NCBI RefSeq assembly: GCF_003634575.1
Contig: NZ_RBLJ01000001.1
Span: 1,054,001-1,118,000, forward strand
Direction: 5' to 3'
Origin: Photorhabdus asymbiotica
GTDB lineage: Bacteria > Pseudomonadota > Gammaproteobacteria > Enterobacterales > Enterobacteriaceae
Length of the DNA stretch: 64,000 nucleotides
Of this stretch, positions 36,914 to 47,315 are shown in pieces. The first letter of the stretch is position 1, and every line of letters starts with the position of its first letter. The position numbers were made by a program, and so were the translations under genes. Below the pieces are notes generated by a model. That model did not search any database. It saw nothing but the letters and a program-made list of their open reading frames with translations, and had not been told where the DNA came from.

Positions 36914-38251
36914 TTATTCTTTAAAATCATTCGCATCTAATTCATGACGCGCCAGTAATTTGTAGAATTCAGTCCGGTTACGCCCCGCCATACGCGCAGC
37001 ATGAGTCACATTACCTTTGGTCATTTGCAGTAATTTACGCAGGTAATTCAGTTCAAACTGATTTCTCGCTTCTGCAAAAGTAGGTAACGCGGTATTCTCC
37101 CCTTCTAGCGCCTGCGTAACCAGCGCTTCGCTAATAACAGGTGCAGTAGTCAATGCAACACATTGTTCAATCACGTTAACAAGTTGGCGCACATTTCCAG
37201 GCCAGCTTGCCGACATCAAACATTTCATTGCATCAGCGGAGAAACTGCGGACAAAAGGTTTATGACGCTTCGCTGATTCACGTAACAAATGATTCGCTAG
37301 CAAAGGAATATCTTCAGCTCTTCCATTCAAGGCAGGAATCTTCAGATTCACAACATTTAGGCGGTAATAGAGGTCTTCACGAAATTCATTTTTTGCCATT
37401 GCCTTTGGCAAATCGCGATGGGTGGCAGAAATAATCCGCACATCAATCTCCAAATCACGGTTACTGCCTAGTGGACGCACTTTACGTTCCTGTAATACCC
37501 GCAACAACTTAACCTGTAAAGCCAACGGCATATCACCGATTTCATCAAGAAACAGCGTTCCCCCCTGTGCAGTAAGAAACAGCCCTTCACGGCTACTGAC
37601 CGCACCGGTAAACGCGCCTTTGGCATGACCAAACAGTTCAGATTCAAGCAATTGTTCCGGCAAAGCCCCACAATTAATAGCGATAAACGGCTTTTTCGCT
37701 CGTGGACTGGCACGATGAATTGCCTGGGCTAATACTTCCTTCCCCGTACCACTCTGGCCATTTATCAATACACTCACATCAGATTGAGCAACCATCCGTG
37801 CCTGTTCCAACAAACGCAACATAACCGGGCTACGGGTGACGATTTGCTCCCGCCACTGCTCATCCCCCGCTGGCGTAGACAACGCCAATGCTCCATCAAT
37901 TGCCTTATACAGTGCATCCCGGTCAACAGGTTTAGTCAGAAAACTGAAAACCCCTTGCTGAGTTGCTGCAACCGCGTCAGGAATGGAGCCATGGGCTGTC
38001 AAAATAATGACCGGCATTCCAGGCTGTTGTTTCTGAATTTCAGCGAACAGCGCCATACCATCCATTTCATCCATGCGCAGGTCACTGATCACCAAATCGG
38101 TTTTTTCTTTAGTTAGTAGCCTCAGCGCTTCATAACCACTTTCCGCCGTTGTGACACGAAAACCTTCGCTAGTAAGACGCATACCCAATAATTTCAACAA
38201 ACCAGGATCATCATCAACCAGAAGAAGATGGGCTGGCTTACGTGCTGTCAT
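36914..38251 (-). CDS. glrR: Sigma-54 response regulator GlrR (QseF)
   Basis: 445 aa. The receiver domain has the acidic pair in LLVDDDPG and phosphoacceptor Asp57 (DLVISDLRMDEMDG). The AAA+ domain has GQSGTGKEVLAQAIH and the sigma-54 contact loop GAFTGAVSSREG. The C-terminal Fis-type helix-turn-helix includes GNVTHAARMAGRNRTEFYK. Phosphorylated by GlrK, it activates glmY. Three exact GlrR sites and a sigma-54 promoter are present upstream of glrK in this window. It overlaps the qseG stop by 4 bp. Confidence 0.96.
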   Translation of the reverse strand: MTARKPAHLLLVDDDPGLLKLLGMRLTSEGFRVTTAESGYEALRLLTKEKTDLVISDLRMDEMDGMALFAEIQKQQPGMPVIILTAHGSIPDAVAATQQGVFSFLTKPVDRDALYKAIDGALALSTPAGDEQWREQIVTRSPVMLRLLEQARMVAQSDVSVLINGQSGTGKEVLAQAIHRASPRAKKPFIAINCGALPEQLLESELFGHAKGAFTGAVSSREGLFLTAQGGTLFLDEIGDMPLALQVKLLRVLQERKVRPLGSNRDLEIDVRIISATHRDLPKAMAKNEFREDLYYRLNVVNLKIPALNGRAEDIPLLANHLLRESAKRHKPFVRSFSADAMKCLMSASWPGNVRQLVNVIEQCVALTTAPVISEALVTQALEGENTALPTFAEARNQFELNYLRKLLQMTKGNVTHAARMAGRNRTEFYKLLARHELDANDFKE

Positions 38252-39084
38252 TGTGCTGCTCCTTTATCCGATTCAGATGTGTTACCTGGCATGCTATTTT
38301 CGCCAGGTGATAGCGCCGCTGGCATTTCAGTATGTTCATTGGCATTACTTGAACTGGCACTATTCTGATTTTGTTTCCGGGAAGAGAGCTGACGTTCAAT
38401 ATCTGTCAGATTTTCCAGTTTACGAGACGTTTCCTGTAGTTCAAATTCTAGCCGCGCACGACTTTCACGCAGACGGTCTATTTTGTTATCAGTATCTACC
38501 TGTAATTTCTGGAATCTTGCCCGTTCCTCAGTAACTGCAATTTGCTGAACCTGTTGTTCGCGCCATAACTGCAATAACGATCGCAATGAGGTTGGGAATT
38601 TAAGTCTGTATTTGTTGAGATTTTCAACCATTTTTCGACGCTCAGCTAGCGTCGGCCTAGCACTGTTAAGTAAAATACTCTGCTTGAAAGCTGAATCCCA
38701 AGTAACCGGAGTAATATGTTTCGCAATATTACGCGCTTTAGCTGACGTCAGGCTATTTGAACAATCTATCATCTTCAGCCAGTAGAGCGCGTTCTCGATC
38801 GATTGCGGTGTCTCTAAATCCCATATTAAATCGCAACCTGCGATACGGTAATCTGTCACCTGTTGTTCTGGTATTACCACCGCTGTAGTTAAATTGTTAT
38901 TAACCGGACTTTTGACACAACCCGCCAATAACAAAGGAGTGAGGATCAGCGGAATCATTCTAAAACCCCAAACTGAGACGCGTGGTAATAATAGTCTGGC
39001 GACAAAAACGTTTTTCCCAGGCTGTACCGCAATATTCTGCCGATCCGTCTTTTGTACAAAACGGTAAGTAGACCTGTTATACAT
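38248..39084 (-). CDS. qseG: Outer-membrane lipoprotein QseG
   Basis: 278 aa if started at 39084, where TAATG overlaps the glrK stop. A lipobox, LTPLLLAGC, places the lipidated Cys near residue 56, so the signal region is longer than usual. An internal start at 38958 (MIPLILTPLLLAGC) would give a very short signal peptide. The C-terminal coiled coil (RLRESRARLEFELQETSRKL followed by ENLTDIERQLSSRKQ) matches E. coli QseG. It is thought to stimulate GlrK. The operon order glrK-qseG-glrR is that of E. coli. Confidence 0.88.
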   Translation of the reverse strand: MYNRSTYRFVQKTDRQNIAVQPGKNVFVARLLLPRVSVWGFRMIPLILTPLLLAGCVKSPVNNNLTTAVVIPEQQVTDYRIAGCDLIWDLETPQSIENALYWLKMIDCSNSLTSAKARNIAKHITPVTWDSAFKQSILLNSARPTLAERRKMVENLNKYRLKFPTSLRSLLQLWREQQVQQIAVTEERARFQKLQVDTDNKIDRLRESRARLEFELQETSRKLENLTDIERQLSSRKQNQNSASSSNANEHTEMPAALSPGENSMPGNTSESDKGAAQ

Positions 39085-40523
39085 TATTTATTCTCAGCAG
39101 TTAATGGCAATTCAATACGAAAACATACATCAGCAAATTCGCTCTGAATTAATAACAGTTCACCTCTCATGCGCTTAATACAATCCTGTGCAATGCTTAA
39201 CCCAAGGCCGCTACCTTTCACTGCACCTTTACGCTGGAGCGTTCCCTGGTAGAACGGTTCAAAAATCATACTACGCTCTGATTCAGGAATTGGAGTACCT
39301 GTATTAGCAACATCAATTTGAACGCATTTGCCGATCTGACGACTAGAAACCCAGATGTTACCGGATTCAGCGCCATAGTGCACCGCATTGGAGTAGAGAT
39401 TATCAATAACCCGCATTAATAGTGTAGGTTCTGCCCAGCAAATATCAGCATTAAGTTGAATTTCAGTCTGAATATTCTTTGATCTCGCAGGCAAACTGTG
39501 TGATAAAACCACTTCATTAACAATTTCCCATAAAGAAACTTGCTGCTGTTCCGTCGAGCTATCCGCCAGTTTACGGTTATAATCTAACAATTGTTCGATC
39601 AACTGCTGCAAATGTTTACTACTATTATCAAGAATAGCAACCACTTCTTGCTGATCAACCGTCAATGGCCCTGCAACTTCATCAGCCAGTAATTCTGTCC
39701 CTTCTCGCATACTTGCTAATGGTGTTTTCAGTTCATGAGAAATATGACGCAAAAATTCATGGCGTTGTGATTCCAACCAAGCCAATCGCTCACTAAGCCA
39801 AACAATCCGCTGTGCCAAAGAGCGAAGTTCTCGCGGCCCCTGAAAAGAATCTATACGAATTCCCAATGATTGCCCTTCTCCCAATCGGTTAATCATTCGT
39901 TCAATGCCTTTCACTGGCCCGATAATCATACGGGTAAATAACGCAACCAGTAGCGCACTCAATAAAAACAAAATAAGGCTCTGCCAGCCAAAGAATTGTC
40001 CTTTCTCGGCAATATCTTTCTGTAGTTGTTCCCCTCGACTGAAAATAATATCGCGAGTGGTCTGCACCATCTGACTATTAACATTAGAAAATTGCTCAAG
40101 TAATTGAGATGCAGATTGTGTGGGTTCACTATTGAGGCAAGTGATTTCTGTCAATGGTGACAGTAGATCGTTAAGCATCTTGATATGCTGTTGATCATCA
40201 AGTATAGCCATTTGATCTTTCAGCATCTTAGAGTATTGCCGATATTGCTTCTGATAGAGATTTTCCAGCGTTTTATCCCCCAGCACACAATACTGGCGGT
40301 AGCTACGTTCCATCTCCAACGCAATACCGGTCATAGCTTCACTACGGCGGGCGTCAGCTAACGTGGTACGGTTTATATCAGCCGCTTGTTCACTGAGCTG
40401 ATCAAGACTTTGATAAGCCTGATAAGCCAAAATCAATAATGGCAATAGCACTAGCCAGAAAGCCATCACAACTAATTGGCGCAATGAGCGCGGAAATAAA
40501 CGCCATTTTTTCAAGGAAATCAT
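39084..40523 (-). CDS. glrK: Sensor histidine kinase GlrK (QseE)
   Basis: 479 aa from the preferred start MISLKKWRLFPRSLRQLV at 40523; a frame from 40559 adds 12 residues. Two transmembrane segments (about 17-38 and ~175-195) bracket a periplasmic helical domain containing RRSEAMTGIALEMERSYRQY. A HAMP-like segment follows, then the H-box RHISHELKTPLASMREG and the ATPase motifs (NLYSNAVHYG, GSGLGLSIAQ). It phosphorylates GlrR. Strongly similar to E. coli throughout. Confidence 0.95.
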   Translation of the reverse strand: MISLKKWRLFPRSLRQLVVMAFWLVLLPLLILAYQAYQSLDQLSEQAADINRTTLADARRSEAMTGIALEMERSYRQYCVLGDKTLENLYQKQYRQYSKMLKDQMAILDDQQHIKMLNDLLSPLTEITCLNSEPTQSASQLLEQFSNVNSQMVQTTRDIIFSRGEQLQKDIAEKGQFFGWQSLILFLLSALLVALFTRMIIGPVKGIERMINRLGEGQSLGIRIDSFQGPRELRSLAQRIVWLSERLAWLESQRHEFLRHISHELKTPLASMREGTELLADEVAGPLTVDQQEVVAILDNSSKHLQQLIEQLLDYNRKLADSSTEQQQVSLWEIVNEVVLSHSLPARSKNIQTEIQLNADICWAEPTLLMRVIDNLYSNAVHYGAESGNIWVSSRQIGKCVQIDVANTGTPIPESERSMIFEPFYQGTLQRKGAVKGSGLGLSIAQDCIKRMRGELLLIQSEFADVCFRIELPLTAENK

Positions 40524-40663
40524 CTCGTAACCTGTCAGTACACCAATGCTAACCGACAAAAGGCAGATAGAAAAACCTGTCGGCTGATAAATTCTGCTGT
40601 TACTGATAAATAATCAAGATGCAAACATCCATACGATGAGGCAGGCAAACACCTGAATTATGA

Positions 40664-40897
40664 CGGCGGGACAATAGCTTTAGCTACTATCCCGCCAGTG
40701 AGGATAACACTCTCCTGCCGTTTATCTACAGTCAGGATAGGTGGTGCCTCACTCCACGTGTCGCCCGATGTTTGATAAGGCCCGAAAGCGATATCACTGA
40801 GTTGGACGGTAGGCACCTTACTCTGGCATCATTCGATAGTTTATGTGGCATGTTTCCACCGATGTGGGCCAACATAAGAAGCTGAATGAGCAACTGT
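40664..40897 (-). ncRNA. glmY: GlmY small RNA
   Basis: On the minus strand the transcript begins around 40895-40897 and reads AGTTGCTCATTCAGCTTCTT, then ATGTTGGCCC. This parallels the 5' end of E. coli GlmY (AGTGGCTCATTCACCGACTT as recalled). The location between purL and glrK is the conserved one. GlmY protects GlmZ from RNase processing and so raises GlmS. A strong hairpin with arms GGCGGGA / TCCCGCC at about 40663-40695 may mark the 3' side, but no T tract follows, so the 3' end is uncertain. Confidence 0.78.
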
Positions 40898-40908
40898 GCC
40901 AACTTAAT

Positions 40909-40923
40909 GCAGGTTACGTGCCA
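40909..40923 (-). promoter_or_regulatory. Sigma-54 promoter of glmY
   Basis: TGGCACGTAACCTGC on the minus strand matches the sigma-54 consensus TGGCAC-N5-TTGC, with the GG and GC dinucleotides at the right spacing. The predicted start is about 12 bp downstream, agreeing with the GlmY 5' end. Confidence 0.82.
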
Positions 40924-41029
40924 ATATTTAAATATTAATCATAATTAACTGTTTTTACTTAATAAAAAATTAAAATCAGCGTTTCAGCAACCAAAAATCT
41001 TTTTTTCAATATCAATAAAATCTATTTTC

Positions 41030-41047
41030 TGTCTCCAATTACAGACA
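41030..41047. promoter_or_regulatory. GlrR-binding site 1
   Basis: TGTC-N10-GACA, exactly the GlrR consensus, about 110 bp upstream of the sigma-54 promoter. Confidence 0.8.
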
Positions 41048-41092
41048 CTTAAAATCACCCAAATAAAAACAGATTAAAATCAAGCAATTAAA

Positions 41093-41110
41093 TGTCTCCT
41101 TTTGGAGACA
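41093..41110. promoter_or_regulatory. GlrR-binding site 2
   Basis: TGTCTCCTTTTGGAGACA, an exact TGTC-N10-GACA with additional dyad symmetry. Confidence 0.8.
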
Positions 41111-41125
41111 CTTATAATAGACATT

Positions 41126-41143
41126 TGTCGGGTAATTGAGACA
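41126..41143. promoter_or_regulatory. GlrR-binding site 3
   Basis: TGTCGGGTAATTGAGACA, an exact TGTC-N10-GACA. Together the three sites form the activator array expected for glmY. Confidence 0.8.
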
Positions 41144-41198
41144 CACAGAGAAACAGGACCTGAATCCCTGAAAATTTCCGATACAAAACTTTTTCATC

Positions 41199-41278
41199 TG
41201 AATCCCCAGGAACATAATAACTCTGTGACTGGAGTGAATGAAAGCAGTCAACAAAGCAGCAACTTGAAGAACGATATA
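41199..41278. repeat. Truncated ERIC element
   Basis: Contains the right half of an ERIC: TGAATCCCCAGGAACATAA, GTGACTGGAGTGAATGAA, AACAAAGCAGCAACTTGAAG. The left arm and the TATACCC end are missing. Confidence 0.8.
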
Positions 41279-41324
41279 ACCATCGTAGATAATAGAAGCA
41301 AAAAGTCTCTATTCGGGGGAAAAT

Positions 41325-41504
41325 ATGTGTCAAACCCAAAACGGGGAACCGTTATATATGGTTCAAGATCCGACTCAATTTGAAATGCAGCAAGAACAAA
41401 TAGCATTACTGCGCTTGCTATCCTTTGCTGAAAAAGACGTAAAATCTGGACGAATTGTGTCATCTAATGAACTGCGAAATAACCTACGGAATTTGACAAA
41501 TTGA
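41325..41504 (+). CDS. 59-aa small protein, unknown function
   Basis: The frame reads MCQTQNGEPLYMVQDPTQFE and ends ELRNNLRNLTN. It has a strong GGGGGA ribosome site 7 bp before the ATG and is followed within 10 bp by an intrinsic terminator, so it looks like a genuine short transcript. The C-terminal half (LLRLLSFAEKDVKSGRIVSS) is helical and vaguely resembles the tails of small antitoxins of the Phd/YefM sort, but no toxin gene is adjacent. I do not assign a function. Confidence 0.6.
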   Translation: MCQTQNGEPLYMVQDPTQFEMQQEQIALLRLLSFAEKDVKSGRIVSSNELRNNLRNLTN

Positions 41505-41510
41505 GCAATA

Positions 41511-41551
41511 AAAGGGTGAGCAATTTCTGCCCACCCTTTTTCGTAATTAGC
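41511..41551 (+). terminator. Terminator after the 59-aa gene
   Basis: GGGTG-GCA / TGC-CACCC stem with A tract before and TTTTT after; usable in both directions, so it may also serve purL, which converges here. Confidence 0.75.
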
Positions 41552-41611
41552 TCAACATATCCTTTCCACTGTTATAACTTAATCATCTCTGTGTACTTAT
41601 TCATTGCAGTA

Positions 41612-44600
41612 TTACCCTAACTGCCTACGAGCATTACGGAAAATTCGCATCCATGGACCATCTTCATTCCATTCCTCTGGATGCCACGAGTTACTGACAG
41701 TGCGGGCTACCCTTTCCGGATGCGGCATCATCACAGTTGCCCGTCCATCAAGGCTGGTAACAGCAGTAATACCATTCACTGAACCATTTGGATTAGCCGG
41801 ATAATTTTCAGTGACCTGACCATAGTTGTTCACATAACGCAGAGCCACTAACTGGCTGCTTTCAAGCATATGAAGATGTTGACTATCGCGGAATTCCACT
41901 TGCCCTTCCCCATGAGAAACCGCAATCGGCATACGAGAACCCACCATATCTTTCAGGAATAATGACGGGCTGTCAGCAACCTCTACCAAACTGAATCGTG
42001 CTTCAAAGCGCTCTGAACGGTTACGCACAAAACGCGGCCAATGTTCTGCACCTGGAATTAATTCCCGCAAGTTAGACATCATCTGGCAACCATTACAAAC
42101 ACCAAGCGCCAAAGTATCCGGTCGTGTAAAGAAAGCCGCAAATTCATCACGAACACGTTCATTGAACAGAATTGATTTTGCCCAACCTTCACCCGCTCCC
42201 AATACGTCACCATAAGAGAAGCCACCACAGGCAACCAGTGTCTGGAACTGGCTTAATCCAATACGTCCAGACAACAAATCACTCATATGAACATCAATAG
42301 CCTCGAAACCTGCTCGGTGGAACGCAGCGGCCATTTCAACATGAGAGTTAACGCCCTGTTCACGTAATACAGCGACTTTCGGTCTTACCTGCTGCAAAAT
42401 ATAAGGCGCTGCAATATCTTCTGCGGGATCAAAGGTCAATTTAACATTCAAACCCGGGTCCTGATTATCCTGTTTAGCCTGATGCTCCTGATCGGCACAT
42501 TCTGGGTTATCACGCAGGCGCTGCATTTGCCATGTCGTTTCTGCCCACCACAGACGCAAAGTACTGCGATTCTGACGATACACTTCGGTATTACCGCTGA
42601 AGATGACAAAATCATCACCCGCTTTAGCCTTACCCAAATAATGCACACAATCAGCCAGACCATGTTCTGCCAGAACGTTTTCAACAAATGCTCTATCAGA
42701 TGCACAAATCTGAATCACGGCCCCCAACTCTTCCGTAAAGAGCGCTGCCAGAATGTCTTCATCAAACACACTAATATCGGCTTCAATTCCACAATGACCA
42801 GCAAAGGCCATTTCAGCCAACGTTACCAACAAACCACCATCAGAACGGTCATGATAAGCCAGTAATTTCTGTTCCGAAATCAGTTGCTGAATCGCATTGA
42901 AGAATCCCGCCAATTGTTTCGCACTACGCACATCTGCGGTTTTATTACCCAATTGACGGTAAACCTGCGCCAATGCTGTACCGCCCAATGTGTTCTGCCC
43001 TTTCCCCAGATCGATTAGCAACAACGCATTATCTTCATCAATGGAAAGCTCTGGCGTTACGGTACGGCGTACATCTTCCACTCTGGCAAAAGCAGTAATA
43101 ACCAGCGACAAAGGTGATGTCATTTCGCGCTCTTCACCTTTAGCATTCCAGTTGGTTTTCATCGACATAGAATCTTTACCCACAGGAATAGTCAGCCCCA
43201 ACTCCGGACACAACTCCTCACCCACCGCTTTGACCGCCGCATACAAACCAGCATCTTCACCAGGATGACCGGCAGCAGACATCCAGTTAGCTGAAAGTTT
43301 AATACGCTTCAAATCCTGGACATAAGCAGAAGCGATATTGGTCAACGCTTCACCAACAGCCAGACGAGCAGAAGCGGCAAAATCCAACAAAGCAACTGGA
43401 GCACGTTCACCCATAGACATCGCTTCGCCATAATAACTATCAAGGCTGGCAGTAGTCACAGCACAGTTAGCTACCGGGATCTGCCATGGACCTACCATCT
43501 GATCACGAGAAACCATCCCCGTGACTGAACGATCACCTATGGTTATCAAGAATGTTTTTTCTGCCACGGCTGGCAAATGCATAATACGTTTAACCGCTTC
43601 TGCCAAATCAATATCTCGACGATCAAGGCTTTCCCCTTTGGCTTTTAATGTACTGACATTACGCAACATTTTTGGCGTTTTACCCAGCAACACATCCAGA
43701 GGCATATCGATTGGTTGGTTATCAAAATGCTCATCATTCAGCAGCAAATGACGTTCTTCTGTTGCCTCACCGATAACCGCATAAGGTGCACGCTCACGCC
43801 GACAAATCTCTTCAAACAAAGGAAGTTGTTCTGGCGCAACAGCCAGTACATAACGCTCCTGAGATTCATTACACCAGACTTCCAGTGGACTCATTCCTGG
43901 TTCATCATTAAGAATCTTGCGTAGTTCAAACCGTCCACCGCGACCACCATCACTCACCAATTCAGGCATAGCGTTGGAAAGCCCACCAGCACCAACATCA
44001 TGAATGAACAAAATCGGATTGCTTTCGCCCAATTGCCAACAACGATCAATCACTTCCTGACAACGGCGTTCCATTTCTGGGTTATCACGTTGTACAGAAG
44101 CAAAATCCAGATCAGCATCGGATTGACCAGATGCCATAGAAGATGCAGCACCACCACCCAAACCGATGTTCATGGATGGACCACCAAGAACAATCAGTTT
44201 CGCGCCAACAGAAATCTCACCCTTTTTGACATGTTCATCACGGATATTACCAATCCCGCCAGCCAACATAATTGGCTTGTGATAACCGCGCAATTCACTG
44301 CCATTATGACTGTTTACTTTTTCCTCATAAGTACGGAAATAACCAAGCAACGCTGGGCGGCCAAATTCGTTATTAAATGCAGCGCCTCCCAAAGGACCTT
44401 CAGTCATAATATCCAGTGCGCTGACGATACGCTCCGGTTTACCAAAATCCTCTTCCCATGGCTGCTCAAAACCCGGTATCCGCAGATTAGATACAGAAAA
44501 TCCTACCAACCCAGCTTTTGGTTTGGCACCGCGTCCCGTCGCACCTTCATCACGAATTTCACCACCGGAACCGGTCGAAGCGCCCGGCCAAGGAGAGATT

Positions 44601-45499
44601 GCCGTTGGATGATTATGGGTTTCAACCTTCATCAGAATATGCACTTGTTCCTGATGATAATCATATGAACCGTCTTCTACACCAGCAAAGAAACGGCCAA
44701 CCGAAGATCCCTCCATCACTGCGGCATTATCTTTATAAGCTGACAACACATAATCAGGGGTTTGCTCATAGGTATTTTTAATCATTTTAAACAATGACTT
44801 TGGCTGTTCCTGACCATCAATGATCCAATCAGCATTAAAGATTTTATGACGGCAGTGTTCTGAGTTAGCTTGAGCAAACATATAAAGTTCAACATCTGTT
44901 GGATTGCGCCCCAATTTTTCGAAGGCTTCCACCAGATAATCAATTTCATCCGATGCCAATGCCAATCCAAGTTCAGTATTGGCTTTCTCTAGCGCACCTC
45001 GCCCTTCTTGTAGAATATCAATGCGCTTTAATGGAGTGGGTTGCTGATGAGCGAATAATTTTTCCGCTTGTTCCAGTTGAGTAAAAACCGTTTCCATCAT
45101 CCGATCATGCAGCAATGAGGACAATATTTGCCACTGTGGCTCACTCATTTCACCACACTGGATGTAATAAGCCAGACCACGTTCCAGACGCACAACCTGA
45201 GACAAACCACAGTTATGAGTAATATCAGTTGCTTTGGAAGACCAGGGAGAAATCGTCCCCGGACGAGGAGTCACTAGCAGCAATGTTCCTTTTGGTTCAT
45301 GCTCAGCTAATGAAGGACCATATTTTAGTAATCGTTGTAACTTTGCTGAATCAGTATCACTCAAAGGTGCATTAATTTCTGCAAAATGAACATATTCCGC
45401 ATAAATATCATTGACCGGAAGTTGCTGTTCCTGACACACAGAAAGGAGCTTGGTGATACGAAATGCCGATAAAGCGGGGGAGCCACGCAGAATTTTCAT
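41612..45499 (-). CDS. purL: Phosphoribosylformylglycinamidine synthase PurL
   Basis: 1295 aa from the ATG at 45499 ([20 protein letters not shown]). It converts FGAR to FGAM with glutamine and ATP in purine synthesis. The large form fuses the synthetase ([20 protein letters not shown] near 295) to a C-terminal class I glutaminase with [13 protein letters not shown] (catalytic Cys) and a late His-Glu pair in [10 protein letters not shown]. Length matches E. coli (1295 aa). A PurR box lies about 85 bp upstream. It is divergent from mltF. Confidence 0.97.
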   Translation of the reverse strand: MKILRGSPALSAFRITKLLSVCQEQQLPVNDIYAEYVHFAEINAPLSDTDSAKLQRLLKYGPSLAEHEPKGTLLLVTPRPGTISPWSSKATDITHNCGLSQVVRLERGLAYYIQCGEMSEPQWQILSSLLHDRMMETVFTQLEQAEKLFAHQQPTPLKRIDILQEGRGALEKANTELGLALASDEIDYLVEAFEKLGRNPTDVELYMFAQANSEHCRHKIFNADWIIDGQEQPKSLFKMIKNTYEQTPDYVLSAYKDNAAVMEGSSVGRFFAGVEDGSYDYHQEQVHILMKVETHNHPTAISPWPGASTGSGGEIRDEGATGRGAKPKAGLVGFSVSNLRIPGFEQPWEEDFGKPERIVSALDIMTEGPLGGAAFNNEFGRPALLGYFRTYEEKVNSHNGSELRGYHKPIMLAGGIGNIRDEHVKKGEISVGAKLIVLGGPSMNIGLGGGAASSMASGQSDADLDFASVQRDNPEMERRCQEVIDRCWQLGESNPILFIHDVGAGGLSNAMPELVSDGGRGGRFELRKILNDEPGMSPLEVWCNESQERYVLAVAPEQLPLFEEICRRERAPYAVIGEATEERHLLLNDEHFDNQPIDMPLDVLLGKTPKMLRNVSTLKAKGESLDRRDIDLAEAVKRIMHLPAVAEKTFLITIGDRSVTGMVSRDQMVGPWQIPVANCAVTTASLDSYYGEAMSMGERAPVALLDFAASARLAVGEALTNIASAYVQDLKRIKLSANWMSAAGHPGEDAGLYAAVKAVGEELCPELGLTIPVGKDSMSMKTNWNAKGEEREMTSPLSLVITAFARVEDVRRTVTPELSIDEDNALLLIDLGKGQNTLGGTALAQVYRQLGNKTADVRSAKQLAGFFNAIQQLISEQKLLAYHDRSDGGLLVTLAEMAFAGHCGIEADISVFDEDILAALFTEELGAVIQICASDRAFVENVLAEHGLADCVHYLGKAKAGDDFVIFSGNTEVYRQNRSTLRLWWAETTWQMQRLRDNPECADQEHQAKQDNQDPGLNVKLTFDPAEDIAAPYILQQVRPKVAVLREQGVNSHVEMAAAFHRAGFEAIDVHMSDLLSGRIGLSQFQTLVACGGFSYGDVLGAGEGWAKSILFNERVRDEFAAFFTRPDTLALGVCNGCQMMSNLRELIPGAEHWPRFVRNRSERFEARFSLVEVADSPSLFLKDMVGSRMPIAVSHGEGQVEFRDSQHLHMLESSQLVALRYVNNYGQVTENYPANPNGSVNGITAVTSLDGRATVMMPHPERVARTVSNSWHPEEWNEDGPWMRIFRNARRQLG

Positions 45500-45584
45500 A
45501 GTAATAAATTCTCTCATCTTAGAAGCAAAACCTGACTGATGCCTTAGGGGAAAATAAACATATTATAGAGGATTGCAACCAGTG

Positions 45585-45600
45585 ACGAAACCGTTTGCGT
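45585..45600 (-). promoter_or_regulatory. PurR box upstream of purL
   Basis: ACGAAACCGTTTGCGT matches the PurR consensus at 14 of 16 positions; purL is a known PurR target. Confidence 0.8.
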
Positions 45601-45767
45601 GATGATTATTAAGGCTAATTATTTGATCGCCAGATTATGCAAATAGTATCAATATAGGTTGCGCAGTAAGTTTTTGTTCCGCAAAATGCTCAATCACTGG
45701 AAATTTAACCATGATAATATAGCGCGTTTCCACATAGCACCACGCCGCATTACAAAGAGATAACAGT

Positions 45768-47189
45768 TTGAATAATATAAAAATAAACTACTTCGTTATC
45801 ATTGTTATCGCTCTTTTTTCTGCTGCCATTATCAGTCTAAACATCAGTTGGCCGAACAAACAGCAGGAGCAGATTAACAGGATCATTACCAGAGGAGAGC
45901 TACGGATCAGCACCATCAGCTCACCTCTGATTTACCTTACAAGTAAAAAAGAACCAAATGGATTCGATTACGAATTGGTAAAACGCTTTGCTGATTACCT
46001 CGGTGTTAAATTGGAAATCAAATTCAGAACCAATATCAACCAACTATTTGACGATCTGGAAAATGGTGATGCTGATTTTCTAGCCGCAGGTCTGACCTAT
46101 AACAAGGAAAGGTTGGAACAAACCCGTACTGGCCCAGCTTACTATTCTGTTTCTCAGCAGTTGATTTACCGTAAAGGTACGCCACGCCCTCGTTCTTTTA
46201 AAGATTTAAAAGGCAAACTACTCGTCACTTCCGGTTCAACTCACGTCAGTACACTGAAAAAAATAAAAGAGGAACTTTATCCAGAACTTGAATGGGATGA
46301 AACACAGCAATACAACACTCGCGAACTACTAGAACTAGTTTCAGAAGGTAAATTAGATTACACCTTAGGCGATTCTATCAATGTTGCATTGCAACAACGT
46401 ACTCACCCTAATCTAGCCATCGCTTTTGATGTCAGTGAAGATAATCCCTTAACGTGGTATTTAAAGCGCACTGATGATTACAGCCTTTATGCTGCTATGC
46501 TGGATTTTTTCAGTCAAATGACGGAAGAAGATGTCATGCCACGGTTAGAAGAGAAATACTTTGCTCATGTCAGCTCGTTTGATTACTTCGATACACTCTC
46601 TTTTCTGAGTGCCATTGATAACGTTTTACCGACTTATCAACCATTATTTGAAAAATATTCCGGTGATATCAGCTGGCAACTGCTGGCGGCAATTGCCTGG
46701 CAGGAATCTCACTGGGACCCGCAGGCAACATCTCCTACAGGAGTCCGTGGCCTGATGATGTTAACCAGCCAGACGGCTAAAGGGCTTGGTGTCGTTGACC
46801 GCCTTGATCCAGAGGAAAGCATTAAGGGGGGTGCAATTTATTTGCAAAATTTGATGAAACGGCTACCAGAAAGCATCCCTAAAGATGAGCGGATATGGTT
46901 TGCACTGGCTGCTTACAATATGGGCTATGGCCATATGCTGGATGCCCGGAAATTGACAGCCGCCCAAAAAGGCAATCCGGATAGCTGGCTTGATGTAAAA
47001 GCCCGAATACCGCTGTTAAGTCAGAAAAAATATTATACGAACACCACCTATGGTTATGCTCGTGGACATGAAGCTTATCGCTATGTTGAAAATATCCGTC
47101 GTTATCAGCTTAGTTTAGTTGGATATTTACAGGCAAAAGAAAACCGGCAGAAATTAGTTGCTCAGGAAAAAAAATCAGAAACAGAGTAA
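45768..47189 (+). CDS. mltF: Membrane-bound lytic transglycosylase F (MltF)
   Basis: 473 aa. The start appears to be TTG at 45768 ([19 protein letters not shown]), which gives the normal N-terminal signal/anchor. An ABC-type solute-binding domain (about 40-265) precedes a lytic transglycosylase domain whose catalytic Glu313 lies in [21 protein letters not shown], with the [13 protein letters not shown] motif near 383-395. It cleaves peptidoglycan to 1,6-anhydro muropeptides. It lies divergent from purL, as in E. coli. The C-terminal tail is shorter than in E. coli MltF. Confidence 0.94.
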   Translation: MNNIKINYFVIIVIALFSAAIISLNISWPNKQQEQINRIITRGELRISTISSPLIYLTSKKEPNGFDYELVKRFADYLGVKLEIKFRTNINQLFDDLENGDADFLAAGLTYNKERLEQTRTGPAYYSVSQQLIYRKGTPRPRSFKDLKGKLLVTSGSTHVSTLKKIKEELYPELEWDETQQYNTRELLELVSEGKLDYTLGDSINVALQQRTHPNLAIAFDVSEDNPLTWYLKRTDDYSLYAAMLDFFSQMTEEDVMPRLEEKYFAHVSSFDYFDTLSFLSAIDNVLPTYQPLFEKYSGDISWQLLAAIAWQESHWDPQATSPTGVRGLMMLTSQTAKGLGVVDRLDPEESIKGGAIYLQNLMKRLPESIPKDERIWFALAAYNMGYGHMLDARKLTAAQKGNPDSWLDVKARIPLLSQKKYYTNTTYGYARGHEAYRYVENIRRYQLSLVGYLQAKENRQKLVAQEKKSETE

Positions 47190-47315
47190 GCAATTAACTG
47201 CCGCTAAAAATACCATTATAGTTAATTATATATCCCCAATCATATTATGTTTTACAGTAAATTAAACTAACTATACTAAATTTATCAGGATACTATCTTA
47301 CTTAAAGGATGCGTC

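Noticed and set aside
40715-40830. Inverted repeat GGTGCCT / AGGCACC within the glmY region as a separate REP element
   Set aside because: It lies inside the predicted sRNA and is single-copy in the window, so RNA secondary structure is more likely.
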